From Streptomyces sulfonofaciens (GTDB lineage: Bacteria > Actinomycetota > Actinomycetes > Streptomycetales > Streptomycetaceae): a DNA stretch of 64,000 nt. A program made the translations under genes and the position numbers. Below the pieces are notes generated by a model. The model saw only the letters and a list, made by a program, of their open reading frames with translations. It had not been told where the DNA came from and ran no database searches. Each line of letters begins with the position of its first letter. Position 1 is the stretch's first letter. Shown one piece after another: positions 18,433 to 26,623 of the stretch. The DNA lies in the NCBI RefSeq assembly GCF_014656295.1, contig NZ_BNCD01000004.1, positions 451,688 through 515,687 on the forward strand, written 5' to 3'.

Positions 18433-19292
18433 CGCCGCAGTATGGCGGCCCCCGGTGACCGATCGGCCACGGTGGTGCTGCGGGCGGATGCCGGGCGAGG
18501 GGTGAAGACCCGCAGGGACAACTGGGCGAGCGGGCCGATCGCCACCGCGTACAGCAGTGTGCCAGCGCCCACGGTGCCGCCGAGCGCGAAGCCGGTGGCC
18601 AGCACGGTGACCTCGATGAGCGTGCGCACCAGCCGGATCGAGCGGTCGGTGCGGCGGTGCAGGCCGGTCATCAGGCCGTCGCGGGGCCCGGGGCCGAAGT
18701 CGGCGGCGATGTAGAGGCCGGTCGCCAGGCCGTTCAGCACGATGGCCGCGGCCATCAGCGGGATGCGGACGGCCAGTGCCCCGGGGTGCGGCAGTACAGC
18801 CAGGGCGGCGTCCGTGGCGATGCCCACCACGAGGACGTTGGAGACGGTGCCGAGACCGGGCCGCTGCCGGATCGGTATCCACAGCAGCAGGACGAAGGCG
18901 CCCACCAGGATGGTCACCTCGCCCATCGACAGGCCCGTGCGTTCGGCGAGGCCCTGGTGGAGCGCGCCCCATGGTCCGAGGCCGAGTCCCGCGGCCACGA
19001 GCAGGGCCGAGCTGGTGCCGTACAGGGTGAGGCCCACGTACAGCCGCACGAGGCGGCGGGCGAGGCGTGCGGCCCCTAAGGCCGCTGCCGGCGGCGAGGC
19101 GGTGGCGGAGCCCGGCTCCTCGGGGCGCGGTGCGGGCGGTGCGGGCGGTGCACACGGTGCCGGCGGTTCGGTCGGGACGGTCGGGACGCTTGCCGGTGGT
19201 TCGGTCGGGACGGTCGGGACGCTCGGGGCGGCGGTCGATGTCGGCGGGGCGGTCGGGGCGGTCGGGTCGGTCGGGGCGGTCGGCTCGGACAA
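18429..19292 (-). CDS. YczE/YitT-like membrane protein
   Basis: Integral membrane protein (287 aa) of the YczE family, function unknown, regularly found next to MocR-type regulators. Residues 1-65 form a Pro/Thr/Ala-rich cytoplasmic or exposed tail with an internal repeat (PTVPTEPPA twice). About five hydrophobic segments follow: YVGLTLYGTSSALLVAAGLGLGPWG, TILVGAFVLLLWIPI, VSNVLVVGIATDAALAVL, and others. Conserved glycine-rich segments are FGPGPRDGLMTGL and GTVGAGTLLYAVAIGPL. The start is TTG 19292 with AGGGGGG upstream. It is divergent from the MocR-type regulator gene and overlaps the GDPD gene. Confidence 0.85.
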   Translation of the reverse strand: MSEPTAPTDPTAPTAPPTSTAAPSVPTVPTEPPASVPTVPTEPPAPCAPPAPPAPRPEEPGSATASPPAAALGAARLARRLVRLYVGLTLYGTSSALLVAAGLGLGPWGALHQGLAERTGLSMGEVTILVGAFVLLLWIPIRQRPGLGTVSNVLVVGIATDAALAVLPHPGALAVRIPLMAAAIVLNGLATGLYIAADFGPGPRDGLMTGLHRRTDRSIRLVRTLIEVTVLATGFALGGTVGAGTLLYAVAIGPLAQLSLRVFTPRPASARSTTVADRSPGAAILRR

Positions 19293-19314
19293 GGTGGCCC
19301 CCCTGTGGCAATGA

Positions 19315-19387
19315 TGGACTGATGCATGTCACTCTGTGGCTTGTAAAGGTGGGCCATCCATGGCCAATCCGAGGAAGGTGGACTGAT
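19315..19387. promoter_or_regulatory. Direct repeat between yczE-type and MocR-type genes
   Basis: TGGACTGAT occurs at 19315-19323 and again at 19379-19387, 64 bp apart (about six helical turns), in the 99-bp divergent intergenic region. MocR regulators are dimers that bind spaced direct repeats, so this pair is a candidate operator. A GGCCAT-CCATGGCC partial palindrome lies between. Confidence 0.45.
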
Positions 19388-19391
19388 CTCC

Positions 19392-20891
19392 ATGGCGCAG
19401 TGGACTTCGGCCGTGGGATCGACGCAGCTTGCCCGGCTGCTCCGCTCCCAGCAGGACCGCCCGGCAGGCCCCGGCGCCCGGCGCCCGCCCGCGTACCGGG
19501 CGCTCGCGGACGGCATCCGGCTGCTCGTCCTCGAAGGCCGGGTTCCGGTCGCGGCGCGGCTGCCGGCCGAGCGCGAGCTGGCCGTGGCGCTCTCCGTCAG
19601 CCGCACCACGGTCGCCGCGGCCTACGAGGAGCTGCGCACCGAGGGGTTCCTGGAGTCCCGCAGGGGCGCGGGCAGTTGGACCGCGGTGCCGGCGGGCAAT
19701 CCACTGCCCGCGCGGGGCCTGGAGCCGCTGCCGCCCGAGGCGCTCGGCTCCATGATCGACCTCGGCTGCGCCTCGCTGCCGGCCCCCGAGCCCTGGCTCA
19801 CCCGGGCCGTGCAGGGCGCGTTGGAGGAGTTGCCGCCGTACGCGCACACGCACGGCGACTACCCGGCGGGCCTGCCCGCGCTGCGCGAGTCGCTGGCCGA
19901 GCGCTACACCGCCCGCGGTGTGCCCACCATGCCGGAGCAGATCATGGTGACCACCGGCGCCATGGGGGCCATCGACGCGATCTGCCACCTCTTCGCGGGC
20001 CGCGGCGAGCGGATCGCCGTGGAGTCGCCGAGCTATGCCAACATCCTCCAACTGATGCGCGAGGCGGGCGCCCGGCTGGTCCCGGTCGCCATGGCGGAGG
20101 GGCTCGCCGGGTGGGACCTGGAGCGGTGGCGGCAGGTGCTGCGGGACGCGGCGCCGCGGCTCGGCTACGTGGTGGCGGACTTCCACAATCCCACCGGCGC
20201 GCTGGCCGACGAGGACCAGCGCCGCCGCTTGGTCGACATGGCGCGCTCCGCGGGCACGGTGCTCGTCGTCGACGAGACCATGAGCGAGCTGTGGCTCGAC
20301 CCGGACGTCACCATGCCCCGCCCGGTCCCCGGCTTCGACCCGGCGGGTGCCACGGTGATCACGGTCGGGTCGGCGAGCAAGGCGTTCTGGGCCGGGCTGC
20401 GCATCGGATGGGTGCGTGCCGCCCCCGATGTCATCCGCAGTCTGGTGGCCGCCCGCGCCTACGCGGACCTGGGCACCCCGGTCCTCGAACAGTTGGCCGT
20501 GAACTGGTTGCTCAGCACCGGGGGCTGGGAGGCGGCCGTGGACGTGCGGCGCGTGCAGGCCAGGGAGAACCGCGACGCCCTGGTCGCCGCCCTGCGGCGT
20601 GCACTGCCCGACTGGAACTTCGCGGTGCCCTCCGGCGGCCTCACCCTGTGGGTGCGCACCGGCGGCCTGTCGGGGTCGCGGCTGGCCGAGGTGGGGGAGC
20701 GGGTGGGGGTGCGCGTGCCGTCCGGGCCGCGCTTCGGGGTGGACGGCGCCTTCGAGGGGTTCGTACGGCTGCCGTTCACCGTGGGGGGTGCGGTCGCCGA
20801 GGAGGCGGCGGTTCGGCTGGCGTCCGCCGCCCGTCTGGTGGCCGAGGGCGCGACCGGCGGCGCCGAGTCGCCGAGGACGTTCGTGGCCTGA
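19392..20891 (+). CDS. MocR-type GntR/aminotransferase regulator
   Basis: Transcription factor with a GntR winged-helix N-terminus (YRALADGIRLLVLEGRV, RLPAERELAVALSVSRTTVAAAYEEL) fused to a fold-type I aminotransferase domain that binds PLP. The Schiff-base lysine is K330 in GSASKAFWAGLRIGW. Other family landmarks are FHNPTGALADEDQRRRL and VDETMSELWLD. Length is 499 aa, normal for MocR. The gene is divergent from a YczE-like membrane protein gene, a known conserved arrangement for this regulator class. It probably controls the membrane protein and GDPD genes in response to a PLP-linked or amino-containing ligand. Confidence 0.92.
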   Translation: MAQWTSAVGSTQLARLLRSQQDRPAGPGARRPPAYRALADGIRLLVLEGRVPVAARLPAERELAVALSVSRTTVAAAYEELRTEGFLESRRGAGSWTAVPAGNPLPARGLEPLPPEALGSMIDLGCASLPAPEPWLTRAVQGALEELPPYAHTHGDYPAGLPALRESLAERYTARGVPTMPEQIMVTTGAMGAIDAICHLFAGRGERIAVESPSYANILQLMREAGARLVPVAMAEGLAGWDLERWRQVLRDAAPRLGYVVADFHNPTGALADEDQRRRLVDMARSAGTVLVVDETMSELWLDPDVTMPRPVPGFDPAGATVITVGSASKAFWAGLRIGWVRAAPDVIRSLVAARAYADLGTPVLEQLAVNWLLSTGGWEAAVDVRRVQARENRDALVAALRRALPDWNFAVPSGGLTLWVRTGGLSGSRLAEVGERVGVRVPSGPRFGVDGAFEGFVRLPFTVGGAVAEEAAVRLASAARLVAEGATGGAESPRTFVA

Positions 20892-20980
20892 CGGCGCGGG
20901 CCGGGCCGGGGCGCGGTCGGCGGTGTGCCGTGCCCGGGCGGACGCGCGGTGTCCCAGCGCCGGGCGGGGCGTTGCGGCGC

Positions 20981-22663
20981 TCAGTGGCCGGCGGGGGCCG
21001 GTGCCGGCACCGCCGGCACCGGAGCGGCTGCTGCCGGATCTGCGGCCGGCGCGGGAGAGGACGGGCGTCGCGGCGAAGCGGTCTCGGGAGCCCGCTTCCT
21101 GGCGGTCCTTCCCGGGGCCGCCCCCGGGGTGGTGCTCTCCGGTGCGCCGCTACGGGGTGCCCGGTCAGGGAGCAGGTCCAGGACGGCCTGCCGCTGTACC
21201 GCGTTCGCCGCGTCGTCGTAGGGGTCCGGGGTCGCCGGCACCTGGAGCCGGAGCGCGGGGCCGGTGCCGAGTCGGGCATAGCCGCGGCCGGGCGGGACGT
21301 GGGGCGTGGGAGTGGTGTGCGGGGGTGCGCCGAGCACATCCTCGATCAGCCCGTCCGGCGCCGGACCGAGGACCACGCGTGCGCGTGCGTGCTGCCGGAC
21401 GACCGGCGCGAGGGCGTCCAGCGTGTCCGTCCGCTCGGCGACGACGACCGTCACCCGTGCGGTGCGGCCGTGCCGCAGGGGCACCTGGAGCAGTGACTGG
21501 GGGTCCGGGCGGCCGTGGGCGGCCGCGAGGTCGCCGAGCGGTGCGGGCCGGTCGAGCAGCAGCCACAGCGGGCGGCGGGCGTCCTCGGGCGGCGGGTGGC
21601 CAGCCTGCCGTGCGCGGTTCAGCGTGATCAGCCGCCGCCGTGTCTCGTGCGCCGCCCACTCGAGGCCCGCCAGTGCCCCGGACAGCCCGCACTCCACGGC
21701 CAGCACACCGTGCCGGCCCCTCAGACAGGTGTACTCGCCCCTGCCGGCTCCGTCGACGATCAGTACGTCCCCGTGCCGGAGCGCCTGGAGGGCGAGGGAG
21801 CGCAGCAGTGTGGTCGTGCCGCTGCCCGGGCCGCCCACGGCCAGCAGGTGCGGCTCGGCGGCGTGCGGGCCCGTCCGCCAGACCACCGGCGGCCGCTCGT
21901 GCCTGCCGCCGCCGTCGAGCACCGGCAGCGTCCACGGCACGCCGGTCGGGTCGGTGAAGCCGAGTACCGTCTCGCCGGGTGCCGTGCCGAACCGCTGGGC
22001 CGCGATGCCGGTGGGCAGCGGTGGCGGCACGGTGACCGTGAGCTCGTTGACCTCCTCGTCCCACTCGAAGCGGTACTCGCGGCCGCGGCCCGACTTGGCG
22101 TGCACCAGATGCTCCACGCGTGCGCGTGCGACTGCCTCGCCGTCCGCGAAGTACGCCGGATAGCGCACCACCAGGCGTGACAGGCGCCCGTCCGCGTCGA
22201 ACTCGTGGCACGTGAAGGCCCTCTTCCAGGTGCCGCCGTGCGCGTACAGGGGGTCCGGGTCGCCGGGGAGCGAGAAGTGGGGCACGAGCGCTTCGTAGAG
22301 CGCGGCCAGGCGCTGCCGGCGGACGTCGTCCCCGGGGCCGCCTGCCGCACGCGCCCCGCCGCGGCCCTGCCAGAGCGCCGCCCCCGTCACGGCGGCGACG
22401 GCGAGCAGCGGTCCGAAGGGCAGGAACAGCACGATCAGCAGGGCCGAGCCCGCCAGGAAGAGCACCGGTCCGCGCCGCTCCGCGGGTGTGGCCGCCCAGC
22501 CCCTGCGGCCCGCGGCGGCCAGACGGCGCAGTCCCCGGGTGACGGTGAGCAGGGGGCGCGGGAGGCCGCCCGAACCGGCGGCCGCGGCGCGTGCCCGCTG
22601 CCGGCCCGGTACGAGCGGGGTGCTCCGGCCGCCGAGGACACGGGGAAGGGGGCGCCGGGCCAC
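20981..22663 (-). CDS. FtsK/SpoIIIE-like protein with degenerate P-loop
   Basis: Conserved actinobacterial membrane protein (560 aa). After a basic N-terminus comes a hydrophobic hairpin (VLFLAGSALLIVLFLPFGPLLAVAAVTGAALW), then a domain of unknown fold, then a P-loop NTPase-like domain. Its loop reads GGPGSGTTT at residues 277-285. The Walker A lysine is replaced by threonine, so normal ATP hydrolysis is doubtful. RRPLWLLLDRPAPLGDL is in the Walker B position. The C-terminal 80 residues are Pro/Ala/Thr-rich. The GTG start at 22663 has CAGGAG upstream. It lies 137 bp after a 64-aa membrane protein gene on the same strand. Function is unknown. Confidence 0.75.
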   Translation of the reverse strand: MARRPLPRVLGGRSTPLVPGRQRARAAAAGSGGLPRPLLTVTRGLRRLAAAGRRGWAATPAERRGPVLFLAGSALLIVLFLPFGPLLAVAAVTGAALWQGRGGARAAGGPGDDVRRQRLAALYEALVPHFSLPGDPDPLYAHGGTWKRAFTCHEFDADGRLSRLVVRYPAYFADGEAVARARVEHLVHAKSGRGREYRFEWDEEVNELTVTVPPPLPTGIAAQRFGTAPGETVLGFTDPTGVPWTLPVLDGGGRHERPPVVWRTGPHAAEPHLLAVGGPGSGTTTLLRSLALQALRHGDVLIVDGAGRGEYTCLRGRHGVLAVECGLSGALAGLEWAAHETRRRLITLNRARQAGHPPPEDARRPLWLLLDRPAPLGDLAAAHGRPDPQSLLQVPLRHGRTARVTVVVAERTDTLDALAPVVRQHARARVVLGPAPDGLIEDVLGAPPHTTPTPHVPPGRGYARLGTGPALRLQVPATPDPYDDAANAVQRQAVLDLLPDRAPRSGAPESTTPGAAPGRTARKRAPETASPRRPSSPAPAADPAAAAPVPAVPAPAPAGH

Positions 22664-22800
22664 GTCTGTCTCCTGAGGGGCAGCGTCGGTTCGCGGGTGC
22701 GTGTGTGCGGGGGCGTCGGGTCGCGGGGGTGTGGGGGAGTGAGGGGGCGGGCGGTGCGGGGTACAGGCAGTGCGCGGGGACGGCAGGTGCGGGCGGTGCG

Positions 22801-22995
22801 TCAGAACTTGATGCCGCTGATCAGGCCCGCCAGGCTCGCGCCTCCGGCGTGGATGCTCGGGGCGATGGCGGTACTGGAGAGGTAGAAGCCGAAGAGCGAG
22901 CAGACCAGCGCGTGGGAGGGCTTCAGTCCGTCCTTGCGGAAGAAGAGGAAGACGATGATGCCGAGCAGCAGCGCGCCGGAGATGCTGAGGATCAT
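22801..22995 (-). CDS. Small two-helix membrane protein
   Basis: A 64-aa protein with two hydrophobic segments, SISGALLLGIIVFLFF and HALVCSLFGFYLSSTAIAP, joined by a basic RKDGLKPS turn. ATG 22995 is placed by AGGAGAAAACCC just upstream. It precedes the FtsK-like gene and is probably co-transcribed with it. Family not recognised beyond conserved small actinobacterial membrane proteins of this type. Confidence 0.8.
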   Translation of the reverse strand: MILSISGALLLGIIVFLFFRKDGLKPSHALVCSLFGFYLSSTAIAPSIHAGGASLAGLISGIKF

Positions 22996-23037
22996 GGGTT
23001 TTCTCCTGTCGAGGGCGGTCACCGTGAGCGCTGTCAG

Positions 23038-23100
23038 CCTCACAGACCGTATCTATACGACAAAAGTTGCAAATGAGTGAAAAGAGATCATCTCTCGGGG
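23038..23100. promoter_or_regulatory. AT-rich divergent promoter region with palindrome
   Basis: An unusually A/T-rich stretch in a very GC-rich window, between the small membrane protein gene (minus) and the ankyrin gene (plus). It contains a perfect 6+1+6 palindrome AGAGATCATCTCT at 23083-23095. On the minus strand TTTGCA and TACGGT lie 16 bp apart and could be -35 and -10 boxes. Confidence 0.5.
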
Positions 23101-23291
23101 CGGGTCGTCGTGTTGTTCCGTCGGACGGGGCCGTGCGCGGGCCGGCCAAGGGCATGGGGTGATCCTCGCTCGGGCGGCGCCCGGCTCCGGGCCGCCACGG
23201 GCAGTACCCTGGCGATTCACCCGTACGGCGCCCGGTCGCACAGGTGTCCCGCCGCACCGGCGCAGCCGCCCCATGGAAAGGCGTTCCGCAC

Positions 23292-23684
23292 ATGAGTGAT
23301 GCCCCGGACCCGGAGGTCGTGGAGCTCGCCACCAAGATCTTCGACCTTGCCCGCCAGGGCGAGACCGAACCGCTCGCCGCCTACGTCGACGCGGGCGTCC
23401 CCGCGAACCTCACCAACGACCGCGGCGACTCGCTCGTCATGCTCGCCGCCTACCACGGCCACGCCGGCACGGTCCGTGCCCTCCTGGACCGCGGTGCCAC
23501 CCCCGACCAGGCCAACGACCGCGGTCAGACCCCGCTCGCCGGGGCCGTCTTCAAGGGGGAGGACGCCGTCATCAAGGTGCTGCTGGAGGCCGGCGCCGAC
23601 CCCTCCGCGGGCACCCCCTCGGCGCGCGACACCGCCCGGATGTTCGGCAAGACGGATCTCCTCGGGCTGTTCGGCGCCGAGTGA
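23292..23684 (+). CDS. Ankyrin repeat protein
   Basis: Small protein (130 aa) made almost wholly of ankyrin repeats: NDRGDSLVMLAAYHGHAGTV, then NDRGQTPLAGAVFKGEDAVI, with LLDRGATPDQ and LLEAGADPS at the repeat ends. Such proteins mediate protein-protein contacts; the partner is unknown. ATG 23292 follows GGAAAGG by about 12 nt. No operon partner downstream within 300 bp. Confidence 0.9.
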   Translation: MSDAPDPEVVELATKIFDLARQGETEPLAAYVDAGVPANLTNDRGDSLVMLAAYHGHAGTVRALLDRGATPDQANDRGQTPLAGAVFKGEDAVIKVLLEAGADPSAGTPSARDTARMFGKTDLLGLFGAE

Positions 23685-23991
23685 GCCGCCCCGCGGCGGC
23701 TCGGGCGGCCGCCGGCGGCCGCCGGGCGCTCCGGCAGCGGCGGTCCGGGAGAAATGTGGTCGCGGTGGGCCAAAGCCCTGAGCCATCATGACGTCGTGAT
23801 TCACGGACGCGACGGCTGGGCAGGTGTTGCCGCACCGCGCGGCCCTTGAGCGGCCCCGCGGGCCCACGGACGAGAGGCAGAGGAAGATGGTCTACAGCAG
23901 GCTTCGGACGACGGGTGCCTCGATGTGTTGTCGCGCTGCCAGGTAGTGCACGATCCCGGTTGCGTCGACGCTTGATGTGAGGCTGTTTCCC
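23685..23991. other. Intergenic region, no gene seen
   Basis: 307 bp between the ankyrin and HEAT repeat genes. The second half is less GC-rich (around 23740-23800 and 23900-23990), as expected for a promoter, but no clear -35/-10 pair was identified. Confidence 0.4.
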
Positions 23992-25410
23992 ATGTTCGAA
24001 CCGGTCATAGCGCCCAGCGGTACGCTGCTCGGCCTGCTGCAGCGCGGCCGTGGCGACGGCACCCTGCACGCCCTCACCGCACCGCGGGCCGAAGCTCTCG
24101 CGGCCCTGCACCAGTGCGTGTGCAGTGACCCCCGTCGCGACTGGCAGCTCGAGAACCGCTCCCTCTACTACGCCCGCCTCTACCTGGATCTGCACGGCGG
24201 ACTCGAAGGCATCGAGCGCCACCTCTTCGACACCGAGGACCTGCTGGACACCGACGAGTCGCGCACCGGCCTCGCCCTGTCCGTTCTGGGCCACCTCGCC
24301 TCGTACGGCAGGCGCGACGCGCTCGTCCTGCTCCGCCGCTACGCCGCCTCGGGCAGCAACTGGGCCTGGGCCCTGGACGAACTGGCCCTGCGCGACGACG
24401 ACGCGGGCCTCAGGGCGCTCGCCCGACCGGTGCTGGCCCGCTTCCCGGCCGACGCCCAGGGCGAGGCCGAACTGGCCGCCGCCGTGCGGGACGCCTTCGA
24501 GCCGCGCCCCTGGAGGCTGTGGGCCGACGATCCCAGCCAGGCGCTGGCCGCCCGGGTCCGCGCCGCGCGCGAGAACGGCTCCTTCGACCGCTGGCAGCGC
24601 CAGTTGCGGTCGCAGGGCCCCCGCCCGGAGTGGAGCGTCGCGGCCGTCTTCGAGTGGGCCGAGCAGGGCCTGCGGCGCGGCGCCGCGCTGCACGTGCCCG
24701 CCGCCCGCTGCCTGACCGCCGTCGCGGCGCCCGAGGACCGCGCGCAGATCGTCGAGGCCGCCCGCACGGGACCGGACGGCGCACGCTGCACGGCCCTGCG
24801 CTATCTCGCCGACACACACGACCCGCAGGTCCTCGACCTGATCGAGGCCGCAGCGGCGGCACCTTCCGCCACCGTCGCCGAAGCCGCCCTGGCCGCGTTC
24901 GAACGCATGCGCAGTACCGCCGCGGTCGAGTGCGCCCGCCGCTGGGCCCAGCGGCCCGACGCGCTGGGCGCGGCCGCCGGCAGGGTGCTCGCCTGCCGCG
25001 GCGGTACACGCGACAGCGACCTGGTCCTCGGCGCGCTGCGCGAGGCGGTGCGCGGCGACGGCCCCGACGCACCGACCCTCGGCCCGCTGGTCGACGGTGC
25101 GGGACGCCTCGGCATCGTCTGCGCCGCGCCCGTGCTGCGCCATGTGTACCGCGAGACCGCCTCCTCCCATCTGCGCGGCCGCGCCGCCCGCGCCCTCGCC
25201 GCCACCGACCCCTCGTTCGCCGCGGGGTTCGCCGTCGAGTGCCTCTGGGACTGCGAGGAGACGACCCGCGAGGTCGCCGCGCGGTACGCGGAGACCGGCG
25301 ACGCCCGCGTGGTGGAGCAGCTCAGGAGGCTGGCCGCGGATCCCGCGGAAGAGGCGGACGTCCAGACGGCGGTGCGCAGCAGGATCGGACCGGACGCCCC
25401 CACCGTATGA
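23992..25410 (+). CDS. HEAT repeat protein
   Basis: Alpha-helical repeat protein (472 aa), all cytoplasmic. Repeated helix pairs such as GLALSVLGHLASYGRRDALVLL, AEAALAAFERMRSTAAVECARRWA and LRGRAARALAATDPSFAAGFAVECLW follow the HEAT/PBS-lyase spacing of about 30 residues. The function is not known; such proteins are scaffolds. ATG 23992 is chosen over an ATG five codons upstream because the upstream residues add no family-like sequence. It is followed after 88 bp by two glycosyltransferase genes. Confidence 0.85.
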   Translation: MFEPVIAPSGTLLGLLQRGRGDGTLHALTAPRAEALAALHQCVCSDPRRDWQLENRSLYYARLYLDLHGGLEGIERHLFDTEDLLDTDESRTGLALSVLGHLASYGRRDALVLLRRYAASGSNWAWALDELALRDDDAGLRALARPVLARFPADAQGEAELAAAVRDAFEPRPWRLWADDPSQALAARVRAARENGSFDRWQRQLRSQGPRPEWSVAAVFEWAEQGLRRGAALHVPAARCLTAVAAPEDRAQIVEAARTGPDGARCTALRYLADTHDPQVLDLIEAAAAAPSATVAEAALAAFERMRSTAAVECARRWAQRPDALGAAAGRVLACRGGTRDSDLVLGALREAVRGDGPDAPTLGPLVDGAGRLGIVCAAPVLRHVYRETASSHLRGRAARALAATDPSFAAGFAVECLWDCEETTREVAARYAETGDARVVEQLRRLAADPAEEADVQTAVRSRIGPDAPTV

Positions 25411-25463
25411 CCGAAAACGGCTCAACGCTCATGGGACGTTCCTCCTCAGGAAAGATCCACGTT

Positions 25464-25477
25464 GACGTGGCCACGTC
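25464..25477. promoter_or_regulatory. 14-bp perfect palindrome before the glycosyltransferase genes
   Basis: GACGTGGCCACGTC reads the same on both strands and lies 22 bp before the first glycosyltransferase start. A TTGACG box at 25462-25467 overlaps its left half and could be a -35 element, which would make this an operator over a promoter. Confidence 0.45.
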
Positions 25478-25498
25478 CGGCACGACGACAACACGGGT

Positions 25499-26623
25499 AT
25501 GCGTGTCGTCATCGTCAGCGAATCCTTCCCCCCAGACGTCAACGGCGTGGCCCACTGCGCCCTGCAGACCGTCCGCCACCTCACCGCGCGCGGCCACGAC
25601 CCCCTGGTCGTCGCCCCGGCGACCGCGGCAGGGCCGGACGCCGACGTCTTCGCGCCCTGCCCCGTGGTGCGTGTGCCCTCCCTCCCCCTGCCCGGTTACG
25701 CCCAGGTCAGGGTGGCCCTGCCGAGCCGCAGGGTGGCCGCCGCGCTGACCGCGCACCGCGCCGACATCGTCCATCTGGCGAGTCCCTTCGTCCTCGGTGT
25801 GCGCGGTATGGCCGCCGCCGGGCGCCTCGGTATCCCGGCCGTCGCCGTCTACCAGACCGACCTCGCCGGCTATGCGCGCACCTACATGGGCGGCGGGCAG
25901 TCCGCGGCCTGGTGGCGGCTGCGCGGGGTGCACTCCGCCGCCGACCGCACCCTGGCACCGTCCACAGCGGCCCTGCGGGACCTGGAGGCCCACGGCGTGC
26001 CCCGGGTGCGGCTGTGGCCGCGCGGGGTGGACACCGGGCGTTTCCGGCCTGCGCACCGCGATCCCGTCCTGCGCGGGGAACTCGCCCCCGGCGGCGAGGT
26101 GATCGTGGGGTACGTGGGGCGGCTGGCGGCGGAGAAGCAGGTCGAACTCCTCGCCGACACCTGTCGTCTGGAGGGGGTGCGGGTCGTCGTGGTGGGTGAC
26201 GGGCCCAGCGAGGACGCGCTGCGCAGGCAGTTGCCCGGCGCCGTCTTCCTGGGGCGCCGCACCGGCACGGACCTGGCCCGGATATTCGCCTCGCTGGACG
26301 TGTTCGTGCACACCGGACCCTACGAGACCTTCTGCCAGACCGTGCAGGAGGCCATGGCGAGCGGGCTGCCCGTGGTGGCACCCGCCGCCGGCGGGCCGCT
26401 CGACCTGGTGGACCACGGGCGCACCGGGCTGCTGGTGCCCGCGGGCGACGAGGGCGCGATCCGCGAAGCCGTGCGCGCCCTGGCCGCCGGCGCCCGGCTG
26501 CGCGCCGCGTACGGGGCGGCGGGCCGTGCCGCGGTCGAGGGCCGCACCTGGGAGGCGGTCGGGGACCAACTCCTCGCCCACTACGACGAGGTGCTCGCCA
26601 CCCGCTCGGCGGTGGCGGCATGA
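25499..26623 (+). CDS. GT4 glycosyltransferase, probable mannosyltransferase
   Basis: GT-B fold glycosyltransferase family 4 (374 aa). The N-terminal domain has VSESFPPDVNGVAHC with the glycine loop. The C-terminal nucleotide-sugar domain has VGYVGRLAAEKQVELL, GDGPSEDALR and HTGPYETFCQTVQEAMASGLPVVAP with the E-x7-E motif. The pattern resembles GDP-mannose-dependent alpha-mannosyltransferases (MgtA/PimB-like) of actinobacteria that modify glycolipids. Donor and acceptor are inferred from that resemblance. ATG 25499 has no strong ribosome site. The stop overlaps the start of a second GT4 gene (ATGA). Confidence 0.88.
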   Translation: MRVVIVSESFPPDVNGVAHCALQTVRHLTARGHDPLVVAPATAAGPDADVFAPCPVVRVPSLPLPGYAQVRVALPSRRVAAALTAHRADIVHLASPFVLGVRGMAAAGRLGIPAVAVYQTDLAGYARTYMGGGQSAAWWRLRGVHSAADRTLAPSTAALRDLEAHGVPRVRLWPRGVDTGRFRPAHRDPVLRGELAPGGEVIVGYVGRLAAEKQVELLADTCRLEGVRVVVVGDGPSEDALRRQLPGAVFLGRRTGTDLARIFASLDVFVHTGPYETFCQTVQEAMASGLPVVAPAAGGPLDLVDHGRTGLLVPAGDEGAIREAVRALAAGARLRAAYGAAGRAAVEGRTWEAVGDQLLAHYDEVLATRSAVAA

